From the NCBI GenBank assembly GCA_018136815.1, contig CM030940.1, forward strand, positions 142,701 through 206,700: DNA of 64,000 nucleotides, read 5' to 3'. The DNA comes from Isochrysis galbana. Taxonomy: Eukaryota > Haptophyta > Isochrysidales > Isochrysidaceae. Below, in pieces: positions 20,745-31,671 of the stretch. Made by a program: the position numbers and the translations under genes. Numbering within the stretch: position 1 is the first letter of the stretch; the number at the start of each line of letters is the position of its first letter. Below the pieces are notes generated by a model. It did not search any database, was not told the DNA's origin, and saw only the letters and a program-made list of their open reading frames with translations.

Positions 20745-21190
20745 TACCCTTGCGCTAGGCATGGGCAGCGACGCCGCCTCAAGACATGTCCTCCCTCTGG
20801 TCTTGAGTCGAAATTTTTGGTGTTTGAAACCGAGGGCGAGGGGGTTTGTGCTTCTTGGGTTGGTTGTAGTGGGATGAGGGAGTGGGAGATGGAGTGAAGT
20901 GTTGAAAGAGGGCCCAAGGCAGGGCACTGAGTTGTAGGTATATGTGGCCCACAAGCGTGGGGGGAAAACGGGGAGTGTATCAACATGTGTCTTGAATTGA
21001 AATTTTTGGTGCTTTGAACAGAGGGCGGGGGGGTTCGTGGTTCGTGCTGTTTGGGTTGGTTGAAGTGTGAAGGGGGAGTGGGAGAGGGAGTCTAGTGTTG
21101 AAAGAGGGCCCAAGGCAGGGCACTGAGTGATTGGTACTAGTGGCCCACAAGAGTGGGGTGAAGACGAGAATTGTGTCAACAAGTTCAAGG
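20745..21190 (+). repeat. right half of the split target repeat, with internal 189 bp tandem duplication
   Basis: Continues the repeat interrupted at 14178. TCTTGAGTCGAAATTTTTGG at 20801 and TCTTGAATTGAAATTTTTGG at 20990 start two diverged units of about 189 bp. The junction ATCAACATGTGTCTTGAA at 20980-20998 is the empty form of the site that holds the MITE at 56535-56718. Confidence 0.65.
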
Positions 21191-21421
21191 TCGTTTGCCT
21201 TCATTTGGTACCCCTCGTTTCCAAATACGCGATGCGGGGCCACCACGAGGGAGTCCCAATCCTAGGGGTGGTGGGGGAAGTTGCGATGGTGGCGGCGCGG
21301 CTGGGGGTTCGTGGTAGCGGGATAGGTAAAACCCGTCACGAAACACCAAACGGCACTTCACAACTAGGTCCTTGTACGACAGTTGCGTTTACAAAATATA
21401 ATCGTTGCTACTAATTCAAAC

Positions 21422-22420
21422 ATGGGTAGCCTCTCCACCCTCGCACTCACTCATACTCCCGACACTGCAGTCCCGGTGACTGGGTCAGTACATGGCTTGG
21501 TAACAAAACTTCTGAATAATCCCCTTCATCCTCTCACCGGGCGACCACCTTCTTCTCCTCCCACCGGGCAACCTCCTCCTCCGTCCCCCTCCCCCTCTTC
21601 GCCCTCGCCGCCGCCGCTCTCGCCTATGAAGGAGGCATTTGCCAGATTGAAACAGTTGGACCGATTGCAAAAAGAATCGAAAGCTCACAAAGGGACCCTC
21701 AACCCGGGCGAAACAGCTCAGTGGCTGTCGTACTACAGCATTTACCTCGGGATTTTAATCACCGTCTTGAAATACCTGCAGGAACTTGCCGAAGTGAGAT
21801 CGAAAGAGATAAAACGTGAGTTAAACCTGACTAATCTAACGCAAGAGTACCAAACCCATGGGTTAGCCCGACAGACTAGATCTTATGCGAAAATGGCGGC
21901 TGAGTTCAAACAACGAGTGGATTATTACACAACTATGGTAAGTACCCTTGAGGAATTGGCCAAGAAAACACCCGAACCAATTTCGTTTAGGGACGCTGTC
22001 TCAAGAATTCTCGATGAGGAATGGACAGCTTTGTCTAAAGCTCTGGAAGAGATTGACACATTGGACTTGGCGCTGATGAGGGGTCCCGTAACCCATATCG
22101 AGAACTACGTACTTACCAAACCTGAAGTTAGCAATCACTTAAAAAAACATCTGCGAGAATTCAAGGAAAGATACGACACAGCCTTAGAAGACTACTGCCC
22201 GGTATTCAATAAAAAGAAGCTGCTATCACTACGTAGCAATAACACAAAACTATACGAACTGCAACGAAAGCTCAAATTGTTCATTGAGATCGCCAGTGAG
22301 TACTCTCAAGAATATGCCGGCAAATTTATTCGTGACATTAACAAGCTAAATGAAGAATATCATGTCGTAGTCGAGGAAGCTTACAAGGTAATAATGAGTA
22401 AACAGGGAAACACCTCTTGA
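21422..22420 (+). CDS. unrecognised 332-residue protein, AT-richer than neighbours
   Basis: Single open frame from the first ATG (21422) to TGA at 22418. Residues 1-40 are ordinary. Residues ~40-68 are a Pro/Ser linker (TGRPPSSPPTGQPPPPS). The remainder is charged and helix-rich with Lys/Glu/Leu spacing suggestive of coiled coils (QLDRLQKESKAHKG, FKQRVDYYTTMVSTLEELAKK, KKHLREFKERYDTALEDY). There is one short hydrophobic stretch, YYSIYLGILITVLKYL, at ~97-112, too weak for a confident membrane helix. Codon use is clearly more A/T-rich than the flanking genes, which suggests a mobile element, virus-derived gene or recent transfer. I recognise no family. An imperfect hairpin follows the stop. Confidence 0.5.
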   Translation: MGSLSTLALTHTPDTAVPVTGSVHGLVTKLLNNPLHPLTGRPPSSPPTGQPPPPSPSPSSPSPPPLSPMKEAFARLKQLDRLQKESKAHKGTLNPGETAQWLSYYSIYLGILITVLKYLQELAEVRSKEIKRELNLTNLTQEYQTHGLARQTRSYAKMAAEFKQRVDYYTTMVSTLEELAKKTPEPISFRDAVSRILDEEWTALSKALEEIDTLDLALMRGPVTHIENYVLTKPEVSNHLKKHLREFKERYDTALEDYCPVFNKKKLLSLRSNNTKLYELQRKLKLFIEIASEYSQEYAGKFIRDINKLNEEYHVVVEEAYKVIMSKQGNTS

Positions 22421-22421
22421 A

Positions 22422-22456
22422 GGGCGTGTCTCCGCGAAAGAGCGGACGAGACGCCC
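22422..22456 (+). terminator. imperfect hairpin immediately after the 21422 ORF
   Basis: GGGCGTGTCTCCGC - GAAA - GAGCGGACGAGACGCCC, with bulges, begins 2 nt after the stop codon. A role in 3' end formation or RNA stability is only a guess. Confidence 0.3.
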
Positions 22457-23159
22457 CCGCCGGAGAGCAACCTTGCTCGTCAGATATTTTTGGGGGCGGG
22501 AGCGCGGAGAGAGAGAGGCACGCCCCCCCCTTCCCATCCACAGCCCCTATACCCCATCCCCCGGCGAGTAGGCTCCCCAGGCGTTGTGGATGGCACAGGC
22601 GTTGTCGAAGGAGACCCTCTCGGGGCGCGCCCTCATGCCGAGCCAAGGCGATGCTGTTCTCGTCGCGTACGTGGTGCTCCTGGGCCTCTCCTTCGGGGTG
22701 CTCGCGGGGGGGGCTCATGGCAGGGTGAGACTGGAAGGGAAAGGAGACCAAATGAAGGCAAGCCGCCTGGAAAACAGAGGCATGGGGTGCTCTCCGTATG
22801 GGGGTGATGGTTGTGAAGTGCCCTCCCATGTTGGGTGCACTGATGGTAGAGGTTTCCACCATGGGGAGGGCAGCTGAGCTACCCTCCCACATGAGGTGCT
22901 CTTGGGGTGGGAAGGTTTCCCACTGTAGGAAGGGGTCTCAAAGACCCCCTGCATGATGCGCAGAGCCATGGTGGCAGGTGGCAACCTGTTCGGTGCCAGT
23001 GCTCGCCACCCCGCGCGCTTGCGCGGGTGTGGTTTGGATGGGTTGGATGGGCTCTGAGAGGGCTTTCTGACGAGCCGCCTCGGGCGGCGTGGGGCGTCCC
23101 TCCGCCATGTGGGAAATTACAAGGGAGACACGCTCCGGCCTCCGGCCATCGCTGCGGAG
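22457..23159. other. intergenic with short repeat fragments
   Basis: Contains the fragment shared with 8040-8150 (at 22700-22790) and a stretch around 22815-22870 (GTGCACTGATGGTAG, CACCATGGGG) related to the 3' part of the family-2 retroelement fragment at 63430-63470. No gene seen. Confidence 0.4.
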
Positions 23160-23540
23160 TCTCTCTCTCTCTCGCTCTCTCTCTCTCCGTCTCTGGAGTG
23201 TTTTCCAAGGTGTCTGTGTCCGTCGTCCTGTCGTCATCCGTCGCTCTCGCTCTCGTCGTCTCGTTCTCGTCTAATACTCATACCCTACAATCCCTCCTTC
23301 CCTCGCCAGCCCCTGCCATCACAGCCCTCCTCTCACTCGCCCTCGCCTCTCGCCGCTCGTTCGATGTCGCTTTCGCCGCCGTCCGCCGTCCTCGCCCTCG
23401 CCCAAGCCCGCAGCCCGTCAGCACCTCCGAAGTCGTTCCCTCAGCCGCGCGTGCTGCCGCCATGCCTCCTTCCCCATTGCCCTCAGGCCCCCTGGGCCCT
23501 GGGCCATTCGCCATTCCACATTCCAATTCCAATTCGTCAT
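23160..23540 (+). mobile_element. fragment of a retroelement 5' UTR / ORF1 start (MSLSPP type)
   Basis: ATGTCGCTTTCGCCGCC (about 23363) and the following CCTCGCCCAAGCCCG, CCTCCGAA and TGCCGCC match the inverted fragments near 43940-44030, 44690-44880 and 53640-53860, whose reading frames start MSAPSS. No downstream LINE domain is attached. Confidence 0.4.
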
Positions 23541-23774
23541 AGAGTCATAGAGTCGTAGTGATACTAAAGCTCAGTTATTTTAATCAATATTACTATTCAT
23601 TAGGGGCTCTGGGTGTGTGGATGGCGGGATTGGGCGGGGTGTTGCGGTCCCTAGCGGCTGGGACCTCTCCCTCCTCCTGCGTGTGCCGCTAGGTCTCTTT
23701 CGACGGAACCCAACACGACCTTGGCTATTTACTACTTACTTACTAAGGACTGTCGACCCACAGCACTAAGGTTA

Positions 23775-24335
<561 letters not shown>

Positions 24336-24338
24336 CCG

Positions 24339-24492
24339 ATGGCGTCGCGGTTCCTCCTCTCCGCCGCCACCAACAATCCTTCTCCGTCTTGGCTGGACTA
24401 CCTCGGGCTGCCCGACGACCTTGCGGAGTGGACGCTCGACGACCTGCGCGCCAGCCTGCCCTCGCTCTCGCTCTCTGGCCCGCTCGGTGGAG

Positions 24493-24531
<39 letters not shown>

Positions 24532-26320
24532 GAACACGGCCCGCAGGGGCTTCTGCTGGGGCCCACGCGGCGTTTACGCGGCTAGAGGCTGGTCGTGAGG
24601 TCACGTTGGACGACTTTGAGCGCTACCTGCGCACTGTGGGCGAGCCATACCGCTTCCTTCACGCAAACAGGCCACGGGAAGGAGAGCGAGGGGGGGAGAG
24701 ACGGAGAGAAGGCGGGGGGGAGGCCGAGCAGGTCGAGCAGGCCGAGCTGGAGTGCGGAAATGGGGCGCACGACGCGACGAGATCGCCGGCCGCTGCTCAC
24801 CGCCTCTCCGTCGTCCCGCCTGTTGTCTTCGGCGACCACTTTGAGCTGACAGATCCGTGTACGTTTGAGGTCTTCTCGCCGGAGGGAGCGCCGGCGGCCA
24901 CCATGGTGATGATCGAGAAGCTAGCTAACTACCTGGACCAGGTACGCCTCGGGCTTGCCGTCGCGCCGACCCACTCGGCCATCCCGCATGCGCGAACCAC
25001 CCTAACCCTCCATCGATTCGAAGCCGGCCCTGCGTGGTGTCAGCGCCTTTGCTCACCGGCCATGCCGCCATCGCCGAGTGCTCTCAGGTTGAGCTAACGC
25101 TCCTTTCCGAAGTCTCGTCGCGCGCGGAGGGCTTCTTCGAGGCGCTTGCCTCATACGACCGGCTGAGTAAGGAGGTACGGCTCATCACGCGCGCCAGCGC
25201 GAAGCTCGGGCGTGCGCATGACGAGTGCGTGCATGTGCACCCGCCGCCGCCGCTGCGCAGGTCGAGGCCGGGATCCAGCAAATCGCCTCCATGCGCGCTC
25301 GCCTGCGCGAGCTCGAGACCAACCTCGTGCGCAAGCCGCTCCACCTACCGCGCCTCACACGCCGGCGCGCCAACGTGCAGTCGCTCCACGAGAAGCTGCG
25401 ACTAATGCTCGCAGTCGTACGGACACAGCCCACTATCCAGCAGCTCATCTCGGCGGCCGACTTCCCAGCGGCGCTCGAGCTTATCGCCAGCTCGCAGCAG
25501 TTGCTCGCAACCGAGCTAGCGGGCGTGGCCGCGCTCAGCCCCATCAGCGAAGGGCTCGTCGCTACCAACGCGCTGATCGAGGTCTGCACGCGCCACGACC
25601 GAGGGTGCCGCGCGGGACGTCGCTCGTGTGTGCGCGCAGTCCTGCTTGCGCGTGGCTCCTCCGACCCCTTCGCTACTCCACGTTCTCCTGCAGGCCACCA
25701 TGTGCCGCGATTTCCTCGAGCTCGCCCTCGGCTACGACCCCGATGGCCCGCCGCCTTCCACCCCAACGGAGGCTATTGCCTCCGAGCTCACGATGCGCCT
25801 TGCGCCGCTCGCGACGGGCCTTTTCCGACTGCACGTGCTCGACTCGCCTCTGTCGCGTTTGGCCGAAGCAATGAAAAAGGAGCTGAAGGGCTTGCCGAAG
25901 CGTGTGCTCCAGTCGCAGCTCGCGAGGCTGTCGCCGCCGCTGCCCGAGGGCGGCGACGAGGGCGGCGCCGCCGAAGCCGCAGCAATGGCCGCAAACGGTG
26001 CGGAGGAAAAGGGCAAGGGTCCCCTGGCGCAGCTCAAGGCGCTCGAGCTTGACGCGTTTGAAGACGTGATGGGCCGCGTGGGCGCGGCCATCCTAGTCCT
26101 GTTGCGGCGGGCGGCGGCAGTAGGCATCGCCATCCGGCGGGCGCTGGAGGCCGCGGCGGCACCCGTCGACACGCCCGAGGCCATGGAATGCGAGGCAGGC
26201 GCGGCCGACGACGCCGCGGGCTATGTGAACTCACTCAACGAGCAGGGGACAGAGCTGCTCCGCTCTCTCGCCGAGCTAGCCGCCGAGCGGTGAGCCAGCG
26301 GCTCTTCGCAATACAGTGTA

Positions 26321-26352
<32 letters not shown>

Positions 26353-28266
26353 CCCCCACGCGCCGCCAGACTGCCCGTGTTCGGCATGCATGCCGCCATT
26401 CACTGGGCTCTACGCTGCGTGCGTGACCCTGGCCCGTGCAGATTCGCGCGCTATCTCCGTTGCCGGTCGGACGCGCACTCTCGCCTCCCTCTCGCCTCCT
26501 TCAAGCGCGTCTGTGCGCTGGCGGACGACTTTGGCGGCGACGTCGCCCACCTGGCGGGCAGCCCCTGCCACATCGTCACGGCCGAGGTGGCCGCGCAGGT
26601 AAGCAGTGACGCCGCATCCGCGGCGGGCGGTGGCAGTATGCTCGGAAGTCCAAACTGTCACTCTGATTTGCATCCCTCGTGAAGCGATGCTCCTTACCAC
26701 CTGCCAACCGCTGGAGCCGTGCAGCGCCGCACCCCCTGCTGACGTCCGGGACTGCCCGCCCGCTCTCACCCCACCGTCAAACACCCGCCCTCAGGCGAGC
26801 TCCTTCATTGAGCATATCCACACCGACGCCTCCAAGAAGCTCGAGGCGATCATCGATCAAGAGCAATGGTGCCTTCCGCACCTCGGCCGAGCTATCAGCA
26901 CGCCCCTCTCATGTGCTGGCGGCTCGCCGGCGTTGACCGCGCACGCTGCCCACCGACGCCTTACCTCACGCGCCGCTGCGCGGCACTCGCAGGGCACAAG
27001 TCGACGTCCCGATCGAATTTCAGACCATTGTCGACGCCTTCTGCAATAATGAGACCCCACCTCATGTCCAGCCGCCAGAGCTGCCACCGCCCACGAGCGC
27101 GGGGGAATCTGACGCGGACGCTGCCTCACCCGGCGCCCCTATTCCTGCCAAGGAGATCGTGCTGGCAGGCGCCGGTTACAAGGTGGTCGGCTCGGCACTC
27201 ATCCTGCTTTCAACGATCGCGCACTACATCCGGTGCGCCACCGGCGTGAGTGCGACGACGACCGCCGTAGCGCACGTGCTCCCCGCGCTGCTGCGCCTCT
27301 ATCACACCCGCGCCTATAAGCAAGTGTTGATGGCGGGCGCAATGCTGCCAACCTCGGCTGGGCTCAAGAGCATCTCATTCAAGCACCTCGCGCTCTCATC
27401 GCAATGCCTTGGTGAGGGCCAGCGGGACCGATATGCCCCCACCGCCCACGTGGGTAGCGGCAGCCTGCGGCCCCATTTTTTGCCGGGCCCGGTCCTTGGC
27501 CGACGCCGTTTCGATCGCCCGCCTCCCGCCTTCTATCCTCTCCACGAATGCGTAGGCGTCGTTCTCGCACTCACCCCTCACCTCAAGGCCATCCTTACTG
27601 CTTACCTCTCGGAGAGCCACCGCCACCTTCTCAACGAGCTGGACGCCGCCGCTTCCGACTTGGCGGCGCACCAACAGCAGATCTTCGCGAAATTCGTCTC
27701 CATCCTCGAGGAGCGCCGTCGCGGCCGTATGAAGGACATCTCGGACAATATCGTGCCTGTCCCTGGGTCGTGCAAACAGCCTGAGCCGTCCTCGAACATT
27801 CGGGCTGTGGCCAACGATTTGCGCGCCGTGCACAAGACGCTGCGGGACTTGCTCACACGCCAACAACTGCACGAACTCTTTGCACAGATCTTGGATGCCT
27901 ACGATGCGGGCCTTTTGGAGGCGTATAAGGCCGTCGACACTAGCGCCGCCTATACGCGGCAGGTCTGGCGCACGCCCCCGCGGCATGACTACCGTTGTAA
28001 TTGGCGCCCCTACCATGTAGATGTCGCACATCACACTGCGCTCGAAGCGCCAAGCTGCATCTACGCCTCCTCCCCGCCACAGGATGCGCCCCTTCCTGAT
28101 GCGCTCCATACCATGATATGTCTAACTGTGTCCCCACCCACCTCTGCAGTGCATTGTGCAAGACGTGCAGCACTTGCGCAAGGAGGTGACGAAGCTCCAC
28201 TTCTCTCTTCCGAATGGTTGCTGCCCGCAGCTCGTCGCATATGCCCTTGCATTACCAGTTGCGTAA
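24339..28266 (+). CDS. VPS54: VPS54, subunit of the GARP endosome-to-Golgi tethering complex
   Basis: VPS54 joins VPS51/52/53 to tether retrograde vesicles at the trans-Golgi. Proposed exons: 24339-24941, 25088-25174, 25261-25581, 25694-26289, 26442-26598, 26795-26868, 26993-27411, 27556-27962, 28150-28266. All eight introns (86-196 nt) are GT-AG and the spliced frame is exactly 2781 nt, 926 residues. N-terminal landmarks: VVFGDHFELTDPCTFEVF, LLSEVSSRAEGFFEALASYDRLSKE and IASMRARLRELETNLVRKPLHLPRLTRRRANV. C-terminal VPS54 domain: SSFIEHIHTDASKKLEAIIDQEQW, VDVPIEFQ, MLPTSAGLKSISFKHLALSSQCLG and VVLALTPHLKAIL. One intron (26290-26441) carries a C-run. A GA repeat of eight GA-type codons inside exon 1 (~24500-24530) encodes an ERERERER insert. 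Confidence 0.88.
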
Positions 28267-29280
28267 ATCTTCCCCATACACGCGCGACGCCGTCGAGGCA
28301 GCGATGCGGCGTGAGCACAGACGCCGACAATGGGGCACGAATATGCCCTCCCATTCTCCTCGGAACCGCCAGTCAGGAAGGCAGCGGTGCTATCACAAGC
28401 TTCCATCCGTGTAGGTGGAAACGCTTCGTGGCGCGTGCTGTTGTGGCGGCTGAACGGCGAGAACGGGGCCCACCTCTATACGTGTGAGCTCCGGCCCGCC
28501 TCAAATCACTGCCACCTACCACGGTTTGAGACATGAGGAGCTTACATTGAGATGCATCAGTACCCGAAGCCGATTGCCCGATGTTCGGATCGGCTTAGCA
28601 ATAAATAAAAATAAACAAAATAATTAATGTTACTACCTCCGTTCCAAAACTCAGAATTTTTTTTTAAAATGTTGACACGGTGTTTAACGTAGACACCCGG
28701 AATCTCAGATGAAGATTTCGGGTACACGCTGGCTTTAGGCACCATCGAAGGGGGGGCGCTTAGACGTCGAAAAACCCTTGAAATAAGCGATTTTCTTTGT
28801 TACCCTAGTATAGTGAAGGTGTATAGCCCAAAATCTTCAGATGTTTTTTTTTTGGCGATTTTCGATTTTCTTTGTTGGACTTAGGACAGGCAAAATTGGG
28901 CGGCGGGAGCGATTGGCGCAAAATCTCCCGGGATCGGGATGGGGCGGCTGAAGGTCGCGGAGCCCATGCAGCATGGCAGCAGCACAGGCACAGGCGGTGC
29001 CTGTGTGTGGCGAGGTAGGCAAGGCGGCAAAAGGAGCCCACCCCTGAGCCCTCCCCGTTCCAGATGGCCGGAAGGCGGGAGCGCAGTGACGTGCACGGCC
29101 GGCCGGCCAAGCGACGTTGCAGCCTGACGCCCAATCGCCAGGCGGCGATTGGGTTGGCGTACGTACCAAACTTCTCCACTCCCTCAGCCTCAGCCTATCC
29201 ACTTCCAATCGCCCAACCATGTCCGCTCCGTGCGAAGACGCAGGGCCAGTTTGTCTGTCGCTCTGGTGGCAGTTGTAAGC
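28267..29280. other. intergenic, no gene recognised
   Basis: AT-rich pocket at 28600-28700. ATCTTCAG followed by a T-run at 28830-28850 resembles the LINE 3' terminus (sense plus), but no LINE coding sequence precedes it. The region 28860-29280 is GC-rich; around 29190-29250 it resembles, inverted, the MSAPSS-type retroelement start. Confidence 0.4.
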
Positions 29281-29289
29281 AGGGAATTG

Positions 29290-29531
29290 GAGGGGGTGGT
29301 GGGGGGGGAGACGGGAAGAACCCCTCCTGGGAGTGCACCCACTGCAGCAGAGCGAGATCACCATCCCTCGCGGCGCGCTCGCAGAGGCGCCACAAGGGCA
29401 CCCCCAGGTGCTGGCGGGCCTCGGCCGGCCAGGAGCGCAGCGCGATGTCCCGCAGCCACCTGTTGACCTTGTAGAGGGTGGCCTGTGACGGCAACGGCAG
29501 ATAGTCCAGCACGAGCCCGCGCTTCGTCATG
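29290..29531 (-). pseudogene. F-box/ankyrin-like fragment
   Basis: From an ATG at 29531 (minus): MTKRGLVLDYLPL, LYKVNRWLRDIALRSW, then PLWRLCERAARDGDLALLQWVHSQ. The first part resembles an F-box-like hydrophobic helix pattern and the second resembles an ankyrin repeat of the kind found in large algal and giant-virus families. It then runs into a poly-Pro frame at about 29310. No further repeats are visible, so this is a fragment or a gene with an unseen next exon. Confidence 0.33.
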
Positions 29532-29942
29532 GCGGCGGCGGCGGTGTGGGGATCGCTTGCTCTCGGGTGGTGTAGAAAAAATAACTTACCCCCCTCTATT
29601 TGGAGCGAATGCGACCCGGCCAAAGGCCGTGACAGAGCACGACAACCACCGCAGCGTGAGCAATCATGTGAGCGCTGTACGAGAGGGTCTGGGCGCCCAC
29701 ACACCACGCCCCTTAGCATGATATCAGGTCCTAATCTCAGCCTAATATCAGGTTGTTACGCGATATTATAAGTATAGTAGCGATTATCGAAAGAATAGCT
29801 TACTTATACTTCTGCATTGCTGATCATTGATTATAAATTACCCTCAGACGCTAATCTAGCTTCTGTGTTGGGCCGCCATGGGGGGGGGGGGGGGGCTCCT
29901 CACTGTCTTGACTCCCCTCATGCCCTCGTGAGGGGCGAGAAA

Positions 29943-30392
29943 CAACTATCAGTAAACTGATAGGGGCATGGAGCGCGCGCCGCCGCCCTCCCTCGCTGCC
30001 GCTGCCCTCGCCGCCATGGACGAAGGCTTGATGGACACGCCGCTGTCGCGGCCGCGGCTCGCCGCGGCCACTCGCTCTAGCGAGGGAGATTAGTGCTTCT
30101 GGGCTCCTATCTCACGAGTGCCCCCCCCCCCCCTGCGTTGCTTTTACCCGAAAGGGGTTTTCCCCCAGCGTGGACTCGAGGAGAGGACGCGCTGGGGTGC
30201 GCGGGGTCGGTGCATGCACAGGGGGGAGCGGACAAATATCGAGGGGAGAGGGGAGGGGGCAGTGCCCCCACCCCCCGGTCCCCGGTATCACTTGGACACC
30301 AGGCCCGTCAGGTATGGCGGGATTCCGGGACTGAAACGTTATGTCCAATTAGCTAGTGGGGTTGGCTAGGACATAACATTGATTATTATTAT
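29943..30392 (+). mobile_element. chimeric non-autonomous retroelement with a LINE head
   Basis: Starts CAAC plus hairpin, then ATGG at 29968 with the first ~25 codons (MERAPPPSLAAAALAAMDE) of the autonomous LINE. After about 30050 it switches to the body of the non-autonomous element found inverted at 34688-35020. Shared landmarks are GAGGGAGATTAG, CTATCTCACGAGTGCCCC, CCCGAAAGGGGTTTTCCCCC and GTTGGCTAGGA. It ends with ACATTGATTATTATTATC, a short tail like that of the minus copy. I found no convincing target-site duplication. Confidence 0.6.
29946..29963 (+). promoter_or_regulatory. retroelement 5' terminal mini-hairpin
   Basis: Stem CTATCAG / CTGATAG (7 bp), loop TAAA, ATGG 4 nt downstream. 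Compared with the hairpin at 2364, two stem positions changed on both sides, keeping pairing. Confidence 0.6.
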
Positions 30393-30856
30393 CGGAGCTC
30401 ACTTGTCACCTGCGTCTGCATGCAGCATCGGCCAACGGCCAACTGCTCAGTGCAAGGGCCCATACATATTCCCGCCAGTAGCCAGTTGCATACTTTTCTT
30501 ATTATGAAACGCACCATTTTCCTCGGCAAAGAAGGTGCAACTCGAGGTTGCCTTCTTTGTCACATGCCAAAAAAACAACCAAACCTGGCAAACCTAAGGC
30601 CTAAGGTTGCAGCCTCTAATTTTCGTGGCGCTAGGTCCTAGGTACTAGGTAGTACGGTAGTACCTCAGTCCTCAGTCCTCAGGTAGGCCCCCCCGGAGTC
30701 TTTTCTTGCGCTTTGGAGTTCGGTCTAAAGATGCCCCCCCCCCCCAAGGTAAGTAGTCATAAGTCAATCACTGTCTGACCGCCCGATACACTGATACACT
30801 GTGATGGTGTCCATCACGTCGTGTGTCGTGTGCCCCCCCCCCCCCCCCCCCCCGTC

Positions 30857-31045
30857 CCTAGATGGGAAATACGTATTTACCGTATTTGGCCAGAGACCAA
30901 ATACATATGTATTTGGCTGTATTTGAAGCGTGTCCTGGGTAGTAGGCCTCGAATGTATTTGAAATGTATTTGGCCGGAGGCCAAATACATATGTATTTGG
31001 CTGTATTTGTATTTGCAGGCCCCTGCACCGTATTTCCCATCTAGG
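30857..31045 (-). mobile_element. hAT-type MITE, family 1, copy 2 (189 bp)
   Basis: Same terminal repeats (CCTAGATGGGAAATAC) in opposite orientation to copy 1. An exact 8 bp duplication CCCCCGTC lies at 30849-30856 and 31046-31053. It lies about 630 bp upstream of the MPC fusion gene. Confidence 0.84.
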
Positions 31046-31139
31046 CCCCCGTCCCCCCCCCTCTCTCTAAAGTTATACTCTCCCGCGTCACCTGCTCTCC
31101 CGGCAAAGTTAGTGCGTCTGTGAAATCTATTATAATAGT

Positions 31140-31671
31140 ATATCCCCCCCCTCCCCCTCCTCTTCACTCTTCTCTCTCTTCTCTCTTCTCTCTCTTCTTC
31201 TTCTCTCTCTTCACTCTCTCTTCTCTCTCTTCTTCTTCTCTCTCTTCACTCTCTCTTCTTTCTCTTCTTCTTCTCTCTCTCTCTGTCTCTCCCCCCCCCC
31301 CCCTCTTTCTTCCCTATTTCTCTCCCCTTCTTCTTCTTTCTCTCCTCGTGCCGCGTCTCGTGTGTGGGGGGGGCGTGCGCTCTCTACTCTCTATCATCTC
31401 TCTCTCGCTCTCATTCGCTCGCTCTCTCCGCTGTCCCTCGTCCTCTGCCGTCCCCCCCCTCGTTTTATTATTGTGATCCTCCTTGATTATTGAATACTCT
31501 CTTCCTCTTCCTCGACCCACTCTCACTCTCTTCCGCTGCGAAGAAATGGCGCTCTCTCTATTCCTCCCAATCCCCGATCGATCCCCCCCCTCCACAATTC
31601 TCTAACTCACAGCAAGAACTTCCTACTTCAGGGGTACCCTCCCCGCACTTCTCTCTCTCCCCACTCTCTCG
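31140..31671 (+). repeat. CT-rich tract upstream of the MPC gene
   Basis: Irregular CTCTT/CTTCTT repeats with two C-runs, up to the start codon at 31672. It probably covers the promoter and 5' UTR; no TATA-like or other element is identified with confidence. Confidence 0.6.

Noticed and set aside
21383-21421. Earlier start of the 21422 ORF
   Set aside because: The upstream extension begins with TTG; the first ATG is at 21422.
30860-31123. ORFs inside the MITE copies
   Set aside because: They arise from the internal TGTATTTG repeats, are not conserved among copies and contain no domain.
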